From: Actinopolyspora mzabensis
Lineage (GTDB): Bacteria > Actinomycetota > Actinomycetes > Mycobacteriales > Pseudonocardiaceae
Length of the DNA stretch: 64,000 bases
Reading direction: 5' to 3'
NCBI RefSeq assembly: GCF_900101095.1
Contig: NZ_FNFM01000004.1
Location: forward strand, 62,001 to 126,000
Below the pieces are notes generated by a model. That model saw only the letters and a program-made list of their open reading frames with translations. It searched no databases and was not told the DNA's origin. The position numbers and the translations under genes were made by a program. Below, in pieces: positions 1 through 9,866 of the stretch. Within the stretch, counting starts at the first letter, position 1, and each line of letters begins with the position of its first letter.

Positions 1-2
1 TC

Positions 3-869
3 GCTCGACTGGTGGGCGTTTCCCCGGAACGGGTGGCCACTGGAAGTTCGGTGGGACAACTGGTCGGATCGGTGGCGGCTGGCGTGCCCGACAACAGCAG
101 CGTGCTGGTGGTCCGGCGGGAGTTCACGAGCGTGGTGTTTCCGTTCGCCGCACAGCACGACCGTGGCGTGCGGGTTACCGAGGTCGCCCCGGACCGGTTG
201 TTCGACTCCCTGCCAGAGCACGACGTGGTCGCCGTCAGCGTGGTGCAGTCCGCCGACGGCGCGATGGTGGATCCCGACCGACTGCGCGCGTTCGCCGAGC
301 GACACGGTGTCCGGGTGCTGCTCGACGTGAGTCACGCGGCGGGCTGGATGCCGTTGGAACTGCACTGGGCGGACTGGGTCGTGGGATGCGGCTACAAGTG
401 GTTGCTCACGCCGCGCGGTGCGGCCTGGCTGGCGGTCGGTCCGAGTGCACCGTGGCCGCGTCCGCACGGCGCGAACTGGTACGCGGGGGAGGACCCGTGG
501 CAGAGCATCTACGGTCTGCCGCTGCGGCTGGCGAGCGACGCGCGTGCGCTGGACTCCTCACCGGACTGGTTCGCACAGCTGGGAGCGGCGAGCTCGCTGC
601 GCTGGTTGGTCGGACTCGACAGGGCCGCGATCCGCGAGCACTGCCTCGCGCTGGCCGGGGCGTTGTGCTCGGAGCTGGGCCTGGCCGAACCCGATTCGCC
701 CATAGTCTCCTTCGAGGCGCCCGAAGCGCTGTCCCGGTTACGTGATGTCGGTGTTCGGTTCTCCGAACGGGACGGCAGGATCCGGGTGGCTTTCCACGTC
801 TACAACACGGCGGAGGACGTTCGAATGCTCCTGGACGCGCTCCGGTCCGACCCCGCCTTCCCGGCGTAG
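3..869 (+). CDS. Class V aminotransferase-like PLP enzyme (5' truncated by window)
   Basis: The reading frame is open from the window edge, so the N-terminus is missing; a GTG at 12 is only an internal codon. The visible part matches the fold-type I class V aminotransferase/cysteine desulfurase/kynureninase group. An Asp-Val-Ser-His stretch (LLDVSHAAG) sits where PLP-contacting Asp and His lie, and the probable Schiff-base lysine follows in GCGYKWLLTPRG. The C-terminal part (VRFSERDGRIRVAFHVYNTAEDV) resembles the small domain that closes the active site. The substrate cannot be told from sequence. A small membrane protein gene follows after 42 nt. Family assignment is fairly firm; the specific reaction is unknown. 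Confidence 0.75.
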   Translation, partial: ARLVGVSPERVATGSSVGQLVGSVAAGVPDNSSVLVVRREFTSVVFPFAAQHDRGVRVTEVAPDRLFDSLPEHDVVAVSVVQSADGAMVDPDRLRAFAERHGVRVLLDVSHAAGWMPLELHWADWVVGCGYKWLLTPRGAAWLAVGPSAPWPRPHGANWYAGEDPWQSIYGLPLRLASDARALDSSPDWFAQLGAASSLRWLVGLDRAAIREHCLALAGALCSELGLAEPDSPIVSFEAPEALSRLRDVGVRFSERDGRIRVAFHVYNTAEDVRMLLDALRSDPAFPA

Positions 870-911
870 TTGATGTGCTGTTCTCTGCCCGAGCGTTACC
901 CGCTACGGTAG

Positions 912-1934
912 GTGCCCGTGTCGGATCACCACGGTGCACCCGAACAGATGACGGGGTCGCAGCAAAACTTCGAGCGCGGGGACACCGCGCCACTCAACGC
1001 TGTCCGCGGCGGCCACGGGGGGTCACCCGAACGAGCAACGCCGGCGTGGAACGGGGATGCTCGTTCGGAAGGGGCCGGCGAGGAGCGCACCCGACCGACG
1101 TTTCCCCCGCCCGAGCGGGCCAATCACGGGCAGCCCCAGCACCCCCGATCCCAGCCTTCGCACCCGCAGCACTCCCAGGGGGCCCAGCCTCCGGGCCCGG
1201 CGCCGTCCGGGCCGATACCGGGAGCCGGTCAGGTTTCCCCGCCGTCCGATCCGACACGGGGAAATGCCGGGTACGGCGCCTTCGGCGCAGAAGTGCCGAA
1301 CGGCGCTCCCGGAGGCGGTTCATCCGCTTCCGGAGGCGGGATCACTCCGCTGGGGTGGGCGAAACGCGCGCTGCTGCTCTGCGCGGTTTCGGTGGTCTCC
1401 GGACTGCTGTGGGTGGTGATCAAACCGAGTGCGCCCCCGGCCCCCTCCGACGACTCCACCACGGATCCCGGAAAACCCCGGACCGCCTACGATTTCGCCC
1501 CCGGGCTCAGCGACGAACCCGCCAACTGCGCGGAGCATTCGACCGGCAAGATCTCGGACTTCTTCGCCGACCACCCCTGCGAACACCTCACCCGTGCGCT
1601 GTACACCACGCAGTTGGAGAACGGGGAGAAGGTGCTGACCTCGGTGGTTACCGTGCGCATGCCCGACGCCGAGAGCGCCGAGCAGCTGGAGCGCATGGCC
1701 ACCCGAAACGCCACCGGCAACATCGAGGATCTCGTCACGGCGGGGCGCGACCTGCCGGAGAAGTACCCGAGCCTGTCACACGACTACGGATACGACTCGA
1801 AGCAGCGGCAGCGCTTGGTGGTCATCGGCGAGTCCTCCTATTTCGGGCGCAGTGACAGTGATGACGGCAGGCTCAAAAACGTCACCACCGAAGCCCTCAA
1901 ACTCGGCGCGTACCAGGACAAAAACCCCGATTGA
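912..1934 (+). CDS. Single-pass membrane protein with Pro/Gly-rich cytoplasmic N-terminus
   Basis: This 340-residue protein begins with about 148 residues rich in Pro, Gly, Ser, Gln and His that look disordered. One hydrophobic helix follows (around residues 153-172, LLLCAVSVVSGLLWVVI), then a roughly 160-residue domain that should lie outside the membrane. The outer domain has two cysteines (near CAEH and HPCEHL) and ends in polar sequence. This layout is common in actinobacterial envelope proteins of unknown function. I do not recognise a named family. The GTG at 912 is the most upstream start; GTG 918 is also possible. It lies 42 nt after the aminotransferase gene and may share its transcript. 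Confidence 0.7.
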   Translation: MPVSDHHGAPEQMTGSQQNFERGDTAPLNAVRGGHGGSPERATPAWNGDARSEGAGEERTRPTFPPPERANHGQPQHPRSQPSHPQHSQGAQPPGPAPSGPIPGAGQVSPPSDPTRGNAGYGAFGAEVPNGAPGGGSSASGGGITPLGWAKRALLLCAVSVVSGLLWVVIKPSAPPAPSDDSTTDPGKPRTAYDFAPGLSDEPANCAEHSTGKISDFFADHPCEHLTRALYTTQLENGEKVLTSVVTVRMPDAESAEQLERMATRNATGNIEDLVTAGRDLPEKYPSLSHDYGYDSKQRQRLVVIGESSYFGRSDSDDGRLKNVTTEALKLGAYQDKNPD

Positions 1935-2110
1935 CGGGTTCCTCACCCAGCTGCCGTACCGAGCTCGCGAGACCGAGGCGCGGGGCGTCGATTTCGCGTG
2001 AGATCGAGCCACGCCATGATCGGGGCGGAGCCCGTGGTCGATCGCCGGGGATCACCGCGTGCCGCCCCGGCAGCCGGCGCCGGCCACCCCGCTTGCCCGG
2101 ATCGTTCGCC

Positions 2111-2563
2111 CTACTCCCGTCCCGGGAACGCGGGCGCGCTCGGTTCGATTCCCAACCGCAACCGCCACCGCGTCGCCCTGGTGGCGGCCTCGGTCAGGCA
2201 GGTCAGCGCCAGCTCGCTCAGCTGCCGGCTCTCCGAGCGCTCCAGCACCGCCAGCCATCCGACGGAGCAGTCCTGTTCCGCCGCGAGCAACGCGCGCAGT
2301 GCCGAGTTCTGGTCGGTGACGGCTTTCGGCGGACGGTACGCCGGTTCGGCCGAGGGTGGCGCCGCACCCGCGGCGCGCAGCAATCGTCGTGCGCGATCGC
2401 GATGCTCGCGATGTGTCGCAGCGGCCTCGTCGACCTCCGATCTCACCTTCGGTTCCTCGGTGAAGGCCGTTGCCAGTCCGTAGAGCCACACCGCGGCGTG
2501 CTCTGCCTCCAGCGCTTTCCGCGCCGCCTGTTCGCTCGATTCGGAGAGTTCCGTCGTACTCAT
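2111..2563 (-). CDS. Ferritin-like DUF4439 domain protein
   Basis: This 150-residue protein is predicted to be mostly helical, with a pattern typical of the DUF4439 ferritin-like family: ALEAEHAAVWLYGLATA near the N-terminus, THREHRDRARRLL in the middle and ALLAAEQDCSVGWLAVLE later. The spaced Glu/His residues resemble those of four-helix ferritin-like bundles, but whether metal is bound cannot be read from sequence. The ATG at 2563 overlaps the stop of the upstream lipoprotein gene by four bases (ATGA), which implies translational coupling; an in-frame start further upstream would run into that gene. Actinobacteria often carry such pairs near rimP. The cellular role is not known. Confidence 0.75.
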   Translation of the reverse strand: MSTTELSESSEQAARKALEAEHAAVWLYGLATAFTEEPKVRSEVDEAAATHREHRDRARRLLRAAGAAPPSAEPAYRPPKAVTDQNSALRALLAAEQDCSVGWLAVLERSESRQLSELALTCLTEAATRATRWRLRLGIEPSAPAFPGRE

Positions 2564-3069
2564 GCCACGACCTCCCGCAGGCCCGCGCAGCCAGCCGAGA
2601 CGCACCCCGCGAGCCCCGCTCGATAGCCGGACAGCTCGGGAACGGTTCGGGCCGCCTGGCGCTGTGCCTCTTGCAACGCCGTCCGCAGGCGCTCCGCGGC
2701 CTGCTCGGCCCCCGCGGCGTTGCCCTGCCGTTCGCTGGGGGCAGTGCTCGTCCTGGTGGATTCACCACCCGCCAACCGGTCGATCTCGCGCCGTAGCTTC
2801 CCGGCGTGTTCCTCGCGTGCGTCGGCGATGACCCGCGCGCTCCCGGCGATCTCGGGGTGGCTCTCGGCCGTGGCTCGTGCCAGCTCCGCGTCGGCTCGCG
2901 CCGTCTCGGCGAGCTCGAGCAGCGGGTCCGGGTCCGGTTCCGCGGAACCGGAACAGCTCAGCAGTGCCGGTGAGAGCGTGGCCAGCGCCGAAAGGCGCAG
3001 CAGGGTGCGTCGGTCCACGTTTCCGGCGGGGGCGTCGCGGCCGATCCGGGGAGGAAAATCCACGGTCAC
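2560..3069 (-). CDS. Putative lipoprotein with helical C-terminal domain
   Basis: The 169-residue product starts with a polar stretch, then a twin arginine (VDRRTLLRLSALATLSPALLSCSG). That gives a signal sequence with a lipobox-like Leu-Leu-Ser-Cys, the Cys being near residue 39. This suggests a lipid-anchored protein exported by Sec or possibly Tat. The rest is Ala/Glu/Arg-rich and probably helical, with coiled-coil character (ELAETARADAELARATAESH and AEQAAERLRTALQEAQRQAA). Its stop overlaps the start of the DUF4439 gene, so the two products are probably made together and may interact. It is divergently transcribed from rimP. No specific function is recognised. Confidence 0.7.
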   Translation of the reverse strand: MTVDFPPRIGRDAPAGNVDRRTLLRLSALATLSPALLSCSGSAEPDPDPLLELAETARADAELARATAESHPEIAGSARVIADAREEHAGKLRREIDRLAGGESTRTSTAPSERQGNAAGAEQAAERLRTALQEAQRQAARTVPELSGYRAGLAGCVSAGCAGLREVVA

Positions 3070-3317
3070 ACATATTGCCAGTCGGTGGCGGGGATCGGTC
3101 GCCAGTGGTCCCGTGATCGTGTCGTTATCGCTTCGCCGTACGCCGCGCTCGGCAGCGGTTGGACGCGATACCCTGGAATACCACGGTCACCGTCGGTGCG
3201 TCCCGACCGTGGGGCTTCGCTGCCCCGCGAAGCGGTTGACGTCGGCACGAAGGAAAATCATCCGGCGTCGCCAGCACCGGACAATTTCAGCCGCCGCGAA
3301 CTTTTTGGAGTGCAAAC

Positions 3318-3875
3318 GTGTCCAGCCCGCCGCGGGACGAGATAGTCGCGCGCCTGACGCCCACCGTTTCGCAGGCCGTAGCGGAGGTGGGATACGACCT
3401 CGAGGAACTCGACGTGCAGCAAGCCGGTCGCCGGCGGCTGGTCAAAGTGATCATAGATGCCGACGACGGGGTGGCGCTCGATGACATCGCCGATGTCAGC
3501 AGAGCCCTGTCCAAGGTGCTCGACGAGCACGACCACGTGCTGGCGGGGCCATACAATCTCGAGGTCACCTCACCCGGTGTCGATCGTCCACTGACCAAAC
3601 AGCGGCACTGGCATCGTGCTCGCAACAGGCTCGCCAGGATCAGAACGGTCGGCGGTGAGGAGCTGCTCGGCAGGGTCGGCCCCGCGGCAGAGCACGGTGT
3701 GCTGGTTCTGGCCGATGGTCGTGTTCGTCGGTTGATTTACGGTGACATCGAGCGCGCGGTGGTCGAGGTTGAGTTCCAGCAGCCACCGGCGGAGGAATTG
3801 GTCAAGCTCGATCGGGCTGCGGACGTTGCCGCGGACGACGGCGGCGACGGAAATGACACGGAGGAGTCGAGGTGA
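3318..3875 (+). CDS. rimP: Ribosome maturation factor RimP
   Basis: RimP assists assembly of the 30S subunit. The 185-residue protein has the two-domain layout of the family: an N-terminal alpha/beta domain containing [45 protein letters not shown], and the hallmark [14 protein letters not shown] followed by a C-terminal SH3-like barrel. An acidic tail (about 20 residues, [12 protein letters not shown]) extends past the core. The start is a GTG at 3318. The stop overlaps nusA by four bases (GTGA), so the two are translationally coupled. The rimP-nusA-ylxR-infB order is the conserved bacterial operon. Confidence 0.95.
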   Translation: MSSPPRDEIVARLTPTVSQAVAEVGYDLEELDVQQAGRRRLVKVIIDADDGVALDDIADVSRALSKVLDEHDHVLAGPYNLEVTSPGVDRPLTKQRHWHRARNRLARIRTVGGEELLGRVGPAAEHGVLVLADGRVRRLIYGDIERAVVEVEFQQPPAEELVKLDRAADVAADDGGDGNDTEESR

Positions 3876-4951
3876 ACGTCGACATCGCCGCGCTGCGGGC
3901 GATCGAACGCGACAAGGACATCCCATTCGAGACGGTCCTGCAGGCTATCGAGTCGGCCCTGCTGACGGCCTATCGCCACACGGAGGGGCATCAACCGCAC
4001 GCCAGGGTCGAGGTGGACCGCAAGACCGGCGTGGTGCGTGTGATTGCTCACAGTCTCACTCCCGAGGGGGAGGTCGCCGAGGAATGGGACGACACGCCGG
4101 AAGGGTTCGGCAGGATCGCTGCCACCACAGCGCGCCAGGTGATCCTGCAGCGGCTGCGGGACGCCGAGCACGAGAAGACCTTCGGTGAGTTCTCCACCAA
4201 GGAGGGGGAGGTGCTGGGCGGAGTCATCCAGCGCGACGCCAGGGCCAATTCCCGCGGCATGATCGTTGTGGAGGTCGGTGACAGCGAGGGCGTCATCCCG
4301 GCGGCGGAGCAGGTGCCGGGAGAACGCTACGAGCACGGCAGCCGGATCAAGTCCTACGTGGTCGGCGTTTCACGCACGGTGCATGGTACGCAGATCACTC
4401 TCTCGCGTACCCATCCGAACCTGGTCCGCAGGCTGTTCGCCCTGGAGGTTCCCGAGATCGCCGACGGGACCGTGGAGATCCCCTCGGTGGCCAGGGAGGC
4501 CGGGCATCGCTCCAAGATCGCCGTACGGTCGACGGTCGAGGGGGTCAATGCCAAGGGGGCCTGTATCGGTCCGATGGGCGCCCGGGTGCGCAACGTGATG
4601 AACGAGCTCGGCCAGGAGAAGATCGACATCATCGATTACTCCGACGATCCGGCGACTTTCGTGGGTAACTCGCTTTCGCCCGCTAAGGTAGTCTCGGTGG
4701 AGGTCGTCGACGAACGAGCGAAGACGGCACGGGTGATCGTGCCGGATTTCCAGCTCTCGTTGGCGATCGGCAAAGAGGGGCAGAACGCCAGGTTGGCGGC
4801 TCGGCTCACGGGATGGCGCATCGACATTCGCAGTGATGCCGATCCGAGTTCGCCCGCCACGACCGCTGGGCATCCGGATGCCGAACCCCCGGGTGTGGAG
4901 GGGGTCGTCTCCCAGGTGAATGATCTGCCGACCGTGGGTTCGGCGGAGTGA
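3872..4951 (+). CDS. nusA: Transcription termination/antitermination factor NusA
   Basis: NusA binds RNA polymerase and nascent RNA, modulating pausing, termination and antitermination. The 359-residue protein has the N-terminal polymerase-binding domain ([32 protein letters not shown]), then an S1 domain ([37 protein letters not shown]), then two KH domains ([27 protein letters not shown] and [21 protein letters not shown]). The C-terminal acidic repeats of proteobacterial NusA are absent, as is usual in actinobacteria. The start codon is GTG within the rimP stop overlap. A gap of 47 nt separates it from the inferred ylxR start. Confidence 0.97.
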   Translation: MNVDIAALRAIERDKDIPFETVLQAIESALLTAYRHTEGHQPHARVEVDRKTGVVRVIAHSLTPEGEVAEEWDDTPEGFGRIAATTARQVILQRLRDAEHEKTFGEFSTKEGEVLGGVIQRDARANSRGMIVVEVGDSEGVIPAAEQVPGERYEHGSRIKSYVVGVSRTVHGTQITLSRTHPNLVRRLFALEVPEIADGTVEIPSVAREAGHRSKIAVRSTVEGVNAKGACIGPMGARVRNVMNELGQEKIDIIDYSDDPATFVGNSLSPAKVVSVEVVDERAKTARVIVPDFQLSLAIGKEGQNARLAARLTGWRIDIRSDADPSSPATTAGHPDAEPPGVEGVVSQVNDLPTVGSAE

Positions 4952-4998
4952 GAACTACGGGTTAGAATCACAGGTGGCTCAGCGCGAGGGGAGCGAGA

Positions 4999-5361
4999 AT
5001 TCGTACACGATCGACCGGTAACCGTGGAACTCACGAGCCGATCCGGACGTGTATCGGTTGTCGCACCCGGACGTGGGCTTCCGATCTGCTGCGGGTGGTG
5101 GCCGAGGATGGCCGTGGGGCCGTTCCCGATCCCGGGCGCAGGATTTCGGGACGGGGTGCGTGGTTGCACCCCGATCCCGCGTGTCTACGTTCGGCCGAAC
5201 GGCGTCGGGCCTTTTCACGCGCATTGCGCGTGCGAGGACAACTCGACGGCACAACAGTGCAGGCCTATGTGGAGCAGGTTGCTCACGAGCAAGCCAACAC
5301 GGGTTTTTCCCGTACCGGTCAGTTAAAGGAAGCAGGTCGACCCGTCATGAATCAGCCGTGA
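4999..5361 (+). CDS. ylxR: YlxR family nucleic-acid-binding protein, apparent ATT start
   Basis: YlxR (DUF448) proteins are small basic nucleic-acid-binding proteins encoded between nusA and infB. The frame from 4999 gives about 120 residues with the family signature RTCIGCR (codons from 5044) followed by [49 protein letters not shown]. There is no ATG, GTG or TTG between the in-frame stop at 4963-4965 and the signature. The first GTG, at 5095, would delete RTCIGCR. An ATT at 4999 has an AGGGGAG ribosome-binding sequence at 4987-4993 with 5-nt spacing, so I place the start there. A one-base frameshift relative to a GTG at 5024 is the alternative. The gene is firm; the start is not. Confidence 0.8.
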   Translation: MRTRSTGNRGTHEPIRTCIGCRTRTWASDLLRVVAEDGRGAVPDPGRRISGRGAWLHPDPACLRSAERRRAFSRALRVRGQLDGTTVQAYVEQVAHEQANTGFSRTGQLKEAGRPVMNQP

Positions 5362-5441
5362 AGCTGAAGCCATGAACGCGCACCGGCAGTAGGACGAGGT
5401 CGAGCGGGTCTGCCGCCCGACCTCACCAGATGAGGAGAGCA

Positions 5442-8400
5442 GTGGCAGGTAAGGCCCGCGTGCACGAGCTCGCCAAGGAGCTCGGCGTTACAAGCAAGGA
5501 CGTACTCAACAAACTCGCCGACCAGGGCGAGTATGTGAAGTCCGCGTCGTCGACGGTGGAAGCACCTGTGGCACGCAGGTTGCGCGACGCGTTCACCAAG
5601 GCGGACAAGTCCACCGCGGCCGCAGCGGACAACGGTAGTACCGCTACGCAGTCGAAGTCGGAGAACAAGACGAACGGGCAGGACACCAAGGCCCAGTCCG
5701 AGCAGAGCACGGCGCGCTCCGGTTCCGAGAAGACGGCCTCCCGGGTTCCCAAGCCCGGACCGAGGCCCAAGCCCGGACCGAAACCTGGCCCACCCGAGAC
5801 GAAACCCGCGGCCCAGGCCGACTCGGAGCAGTCCGGCGGCGATGCCGACTCCCAACGTTCCCGGCCGCCCGCTGCCGAGTTCCAGGACGAGACCGGCTCC
5901 CGGGAGGAACAGGCCAAGGGAGCCGACTCGAGTGGCCAGGGCAACGGATCGCAGCAGGCTCCGGCCGACAAATCGAACAAGCAGGCCCGGGCGGCCTCCG
6001 GCCAGGACGGACCGGCGAAGAGCGAGCGCCAGGTGCCCAAGCCCGGACCGCGCAATGTGCCCAAGCCCGGACCGCGGTCTTCGGACGACCAACAACAGCA
6101 GCAGGCCGGCGGCGAAAGCAGCGACGGCAGCGTAGTGCCGCCCAAGCCGCAGGCTCCCAAGCCGGGACCGCGCTCGCCGCGGGTCGGCAACAACCCGTTC
6201 GGTGTCGGCAGCGGTTCCCCGGGACAGCGCGGCGGCTCCGGCGGAAAGCAGGGTGGCCAGGGTGGTTCCGGCGGCCAGCGTCAGTCCGGTCGAGGCGGTC
6301 AGGGACAGGGCGGTCAGCGTCCGGAGAAGCAGGGCGGCGGCCAGCGTTCCGAGAAGCAGGGCGGCGGCCAGCGCCCGGACAAGCAGGGCGGTCAGCAGCA
6401 GGGCTCGGGACAGGGCCAGCAGCAGACCCCCGCGGCCAAGAGCAACCAGCGCAGTGAAGGTGCTGCAAAGCCGAACCCCGGCATGATGCCGCCTCGCCCG
6501 AACCCGGGCATGATGCCCTCCCGGGCACCCAAGCCCGGTGGTGGCGCCGGCAGCGGTTCCGGTGGCGGCGGTCGTGGCGGTCCCGGTGGTGGCCGTGGTC
6601 GCGGTCGCGGTGGCAACGCTCCGGCCGGTGGCCCCAGTGGCCCCAGTGGCCCCGGTGGTGGCCGTGGTGGTCCGCCGAGCGGCGGCGCCCCCGGCGGCGG
6701 TCCCGGTGGGGGCCGTAGCGGCAGCGGCGGCGGTTTCCGGGGACGCCCCGGGGGCGGTCCGGGAGGCGGCCGTGGTGGCACGGCCGGTGCCTTCGGCAAG
6801 CCGGGCGGTCCGTCCCGGCGCGGGCGCAAGTCCAAGCGCCAGAAGCGCCAGGAGTACATGGACAACATGCAGGCGCCCTCGGTCGGCGGGGTGCGGCTGC
6901 CGCGGGGTAACGGCGAGCCGTTGCGGCTGCGCCGAGGTGCCTCGTTGACCGACTTCGCCGAGAAGATCAACGCCAACCCGGCTTCGCTGGTGCAGGCGAT
7001 GTTCCATCTCGGTGAGATGGTCACCGCCACGCAGTCCGTCTCCGACGAGGTCCTCGAACTGCTCGGCCAGGAGATGAACTACAAGGTCGAGATGGTCAGC
7101 CCCGAGGACGAGGACCGGGAACTGCTCGAGTCCTTCGACCTCAGTTTCGGTGATCCGGGCAGCAGCAGCGACGAGCTGATGTCGCGTCCGCCGGTCGTGA
7201 CCGTGATGGGGCACGTCGATCACGGTAAGACGAGGTTGCTGGACACCATCCGCAAGTCGAACGTCCAGGAGGGCGAGGCAGGCGGAATCACCCAGCACAT
7301 CGGTGCTTATCAGGTGCAGACCGAGCTGGCTGGCCAGGACCGTCCGGTCACCTTCATCGACACACCCGGTCACGAGGCGTTCACCGCCATGCGTGCCCGG
7401 GGTGCGAAGTCCACCGACATCGCTGTGCTGGTCGTGGCCGCCGACGACGGCGTGATGCCGCAGACCGTCGAGGCGATCAACCACGCCCAGGCGGCGAGCG
7501 TGCCGATCGTGGTGGCGATCAACAAGGTCGATGTTCCGGGTGCCGATCCGGACCGCATCAAGCAGCAGCTCACCGAGTACAGCCTGGTCGCCGAGGAGTA
7601 CGGCGGCGAGACCATGTTCGTGGAGATCTCCGCGAAGCACGGCCAGAACATCGAGGGGCTGCTCGAGTCGATCCTGCTCACCGCGGACGCCACCCTCGAC
7701 CTGCGGGCCAATCCGAGCATGCAGGCCCAGGGCGTGGCGATCGAGGCGCATCTCGACCGCGGTCGCGGCCCGGTGGCTTCCGTGCTGGTGCAGCGCGGCA
7801 CGCTGCGGATCGGGGACTCGATCGTGGCCGGTGGGGCGCACGGCCGGGTACGTCGGATGATCAACGAACACGATCAGGACGTCACCGAGGCCAAGCCGTC
7901 GCAACCGGTCCAGGTCGTAGGGTTCACCTCGGTTCCCGGCGCCGGTGACACCTTCCTCATGGTCAACGAGGACCGGGTGGCGAGGCAGATCGCGGATCGC
8001 CGTGCCGCCAGGATCCGCGAGGCGCAGAACGCAGCCAAGCGCAAGCGTGTGAGCCTCGAGGACCTGGACAAGGTCCTGCAGGAGACCAACCAGCTCAACC
8101 TGATCATCAAGGGCGACAACTCCGGTACCGTCGAGGCGCTGGAGGAGTCCCTGAACAAGATCGAGGTCGGGGACGAGGTCGAGCTGCGGGTGATTCACCG
8201 TGGTGTCGGCGGCATCAACGAGAGCGACATCAACCTCGCCACGGCGGAGAACACCATCGTTCTCGGGTTCAACGTCCGAGCAGAGGGCAAGGCGGCCGAG
8301 GTCGCCAACCGCGAAGGTGTGGAGATCCGGTACTACTCGGTCATCTACCGCGCCATCGAGGACATCGAGCAGGCCCTCAAGGGCATGCTCAAGCCCGAGT

Positions 8401-8702
8401 ACGAAGAGGTGCAGCTCGGCAGGGCCGAGGTGCGCGAGGTGTTCAAGTCCTCCAAGGTCGGTACCATCGCCGGTTCCATGGTGCTCAACGGCATCGTGCG
8501 GCGTAACTCCAAGGCCCGGCTGTTGCGGGACAGCGTGGTCGTGGCGGAGAACCTCACGATCAGCTCGCTCAAGCGGTTCAAGGACGACTCCACCGAGGTC
8601 CGCGAGGGCTTCGAGTGCGGTATGACCCTGGGATCGTACTCGGACATCAAGGAGAGCGACATCATCGAGGCCTACGAGATGCAGGAGAAGCCGCGCATCT
8701 GA
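5442..8702 (+). CDS. infB: Translation initiation factor IF-2
   Basis: IF-2 is the GTPase that brings initiator tRNA to the 30S subunit and drives subunit joining. The 1086-residue protein begins with the IF2_N module ([37 protein letters not shown]). Then come about 350 residues of low-complexity linker with repeated PKPGPR units, [11 protein letters not shown] repeats and a Gly/Arg-rich section, followed by a second IF2_N-like segment (around 7,000). The G domain has GHVDHGKT (from residue 590), [20 protein letters not shown] and SAK, then domains II-IV. The GTG at 5442 is chosen over the ATG at 5430 because GAGGAGAG lies 5-10 nt upstream of it. A strong hairpin follows the stop. Confidence 0.97.
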   Translation: MAGKARVHELAKELGVTSKDVLNKLADQGEYVKSASSTVEAPVARRLRDAFTKADKSTAAAADNGSTATQSKSENKTNGQDTKAQSEQSTARSGSEKTASRVPKPGPRPKPGPKPGPPETKPAAQADSEQSGGDADSQRSRPPAAEFQDETGSREEQAKGADSSGQGNGSQQAPADKSNKQARAASGQDGPAKSERQVPKPGPRNVPKPGPRSSDDQQQQQAGGESSDGSVVPPKPQAPKPGPRSPRVGNNPFGVGSGSPGQRGGSGGKQGGQGGSGGQRQSGRGGQGQGGQRPEKQGGGQRSEKQGGGQRPDKQGGQQQGSGQGQQQTPAAKSNQRSEGAAKPNPGMMPPRPNPGMMPSRAPKPGGGAGSGSGGGGRGGPGGGRGRGRGGNAPAGGPSGPSGPGGGRGGPPSGGAPGGGPGGGRSGSGGGFRGRPGGGPGGGRGGTAGAFGKPGGPSRRGRKSKRQKRQEYMDNMQAPSVGGVRLPRGNGEPLRLRRGASLTDFAEKINANPASLVQAMFHLGEMVTATQSVSDEVLELLGQEMNYKVEMVSPEDEDRELLESFDLSFGDPGSSSDELMSRPPVVTVMGHVDHGKTRLLDTIRKSNVQEGEAGGITQHIGAYQVQTELAGQDRPVTFIDTPGHEAFTAMRARGAKSTDIAVLVVAADDGVMPQTVEAINHAQAASVPIVVAINKVDVPGADPDRIKQQLTEYSLVAEEYGGETMFVEISAKHGQNIEGLLESILLTADATLDLRANPSMQAQGVAIEAHLDRGRGPVASVLVQRGTLRIGDSIVAGGAHGRVRRMINEHDQDVTEAKPSQPVQVVGFTSVPGAGDTFLMVNEDRVARQIADRRAARIREAQNAAKRKRVSLEDLDKVLQETNQLNLIIKGDNSGTVEALEESLNKIEVGDEVELRVIHRGVGGINESDINLATAENTIVLGFNVRAEGKAAEVANREGVEIRYYSVIYRAIEDIEQALKGMLKPEYEEVQLGRAEVREVFKSSKVGTIAGSMVLNGIVRRNSKARLLRDSVVVAENLTISSLKRFKDDSTEVREGFECGMTLGSYSDIKESDIIEAYEMQEKPRI

Positions 8703-8715
8703 GACCTCTTCGGTG

Positions 8716-8743
8716 GGTGGGGACCGAGCGTTCGGTCCCCACC
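8716..8743 (+). terminator. Hairpin terminator after infB
   Basis: A 12-bp perfect stem (GGTGGGGACCGA pairing with TCGGTCCCCACC) with a 4-nt loop begins 13 nt after the infB stop. There is no T-run, so this is an actinobacterial hairpin-only terminator or RNA-processing structure. Confidence 0.6.
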
Positions 8744-8770
8744 GTGCCGTGGGTCTCGTGCCGGCGTGGA

Positions 8771-9070
8771 ATGCCGATGTACGTAGGTGCGCTCGAACTG
8801 GATGTGCTGCTCGGTGACGTTCAGTCGTTGAAGCAGAAACGTGCGGTGGTCCGGCCGCTGGTCTCGGAACTGCGGCGGCGCTTCGACGTCGCGGTCGCCG
8901 AGGTTGGTGGCAACGATCTCTACCGCCGCGCGGTCATAGGGGTCTCGGCCGTCTCCGGAGAGGCGGGGCAGGTTCGAGAGGTTCTGGAAGCGTGCGAGCG
9001 CGCGGTCGCCGGACATCCGGAACTGGAACTGCTTTCTACCCGGCAGCGCATGCTCGGCCCACAGGATTGA
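8771..9070 (+). CDS. DUF503 family protein (YlxP-like)
   Basis: This 99-residue protein matches DUF503 (YlxP in Bacillus), often encoded between infB and rbfA. The family motif is clear: MYVGALELDVLLGDVQSLKQKRAVVRPLVSELRRRFDVAVAEVGGNDLYRRAVIGVSAVSGEA. The fold is a small ferredoxin-like alpha/beta domain and its biochemical role is not established; the context suggests ribosome biogenesis. The ATG at 8771 or the one at 8777 could be used. An in-frame opening reaches back into infB, but that part is unlike the family. Confidence 0.88.
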   Translation: MPMYVGALELDVLLGDVQSLKQKRAVVRPLVSELRRRFDVAVAEVGGNDLYRRAVIGVSAVSGEAGQVREVLEACERAVAGHPELELLSTRQRMLGPQD

Positions 9071-9219
9071 GCTTGTTCCCGCGAGCCGACATGTGCTCTG
9101 CTGCCCGTCAGGGGTGACGGGTTCCCCCTCGTGGGCACGGGGAGTGCCCTCGCGAGTTGTCGGACGAACACGACTATGGGGTCGTCCCGTGGGGGATCGA
9201 CCGACAGAGGAGGTGCGCC

Positions 9220-9714
9220 GTGGCTGATTCGGCGCGCGCCCGCAGACTGGCCAAACGTATCGCGCAGATCGTGGCTTCCGGGCTGGAGCACGAGGTCAAG
9301 GACCCCAGGCTGGCCATGGTGACCATCACCGACGCGCGACTCACCGCCGACCTGCGGGACGCGACTGTTTACTACACGGTCTTCGGTGACGACACCGACG
9401 AGAGCGCCACAGCGGCGGCGCTGCACAGTGCCGCCGGCGTGCTGCGTTCCCGGGTGGGACAGCAGACCGGGGTCCGGTTCACACCGACGCTGACTTTCGT
9501 CCCCGATTCCGTCCCGGGTAACGCGCGTAGGTTGGACGAGGTCCTCACCCAGGCCAAGGAGGCCGACGCCGAGGTGGCGCGACTCGCTTCGTCCGCCACT
9601 CCGGCGGGGGAGCCGGACCCGTATCGCTCGTCCGAAGCGGAGACCGTCGAGGACGTCGGCCCCGCTACGGCCGGCGGCGAGGACGAGCAGGACTTCGGTG
9701 GTCGACGGGACTGA
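9220..9714 (+). CDS. rbfA: Ribosome-binding factor A
   Basis: RbfA is a late 30S assembly factor with a KH-like fold that helps 16S rRNA 5'-end maturation. The 164-residue product shows the family pattern: [53 protein letters not shown], then [27 protein letters not shown]. The C-terminal 40 residues are acidic and probably disordered. The GTG at 9220 is preferred because AGAGGAGG lies just upstream (9206-9213); a GTG-headed extension back to 9157 has no family similarity. In many actinobacteria a DHH phosphoesterase gene follows, but none is seen here. Confidence 0.95.
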   Translation: MADSARARRLAKRIAQIVASGLEHEVKDPRLAMVTITDARLTADLRDATVYYTVFGDDTDESATAAALHSAAGVLRSRVGQQTGVRFTPTLTFVPDSVPGNARRLDEVLTQAKEADAEVARLASSATPAGEPDPYRSSEAETVEDVGPATAGGEDEQDFGGRRD

Positions 9715-9843
9715 ACCGGAGATCTCGTACGGGGCGCTTCTCGTGGGCCGGGGGTAGTTCCCGGGGGCGCTGCCGTGCTTCTTGTCGCGGACGTCGACTC
9801 ACCGGTGCTGGAGCCCAGCGAGGAGTGCCCGTCGAATGGGAGC

Positions 9844-9861
9844 GTTCCCCCTAGGGGGAAC
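9844..9861. terminator. 18-bp palindrome between convergent rbfA and CGNR gene
   Basis: GTTCCCCCTAGGGGGAAC is a perfect 18-bp palindrome in the short interval between two convergent genes. This position suits a bidirectional terminator, though the zero-loop geometry and lack of T-runs make that tentative. Confidence 0.4.
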
Positions 9862-9866
9862 CCCTC

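Noticed and set aside
5024-5326. GTG-started frame of 100 codons in the ylxR region
   Set aside because: It lacks the RTCIGCR motif, which lies in another frame; it matters only as evidence for a possible frameshift.
6040-6500. Short direct repeats that might be CRISPR or a tandem DNA repeat
   Set aside because: They are in-frame codons for PKPGPR and QGG repeats in IF-2, of uneven spacing and without spacers.
5352-8198. 948-codon open frame on the minus strand opposite infB
   Set aside because: It is antisense to the unmistakable IF-2 gene; its long Thr/Ala/Gly and His/Arg runs are mirror images of infB codons in a high-GC genome. No start site or family match.
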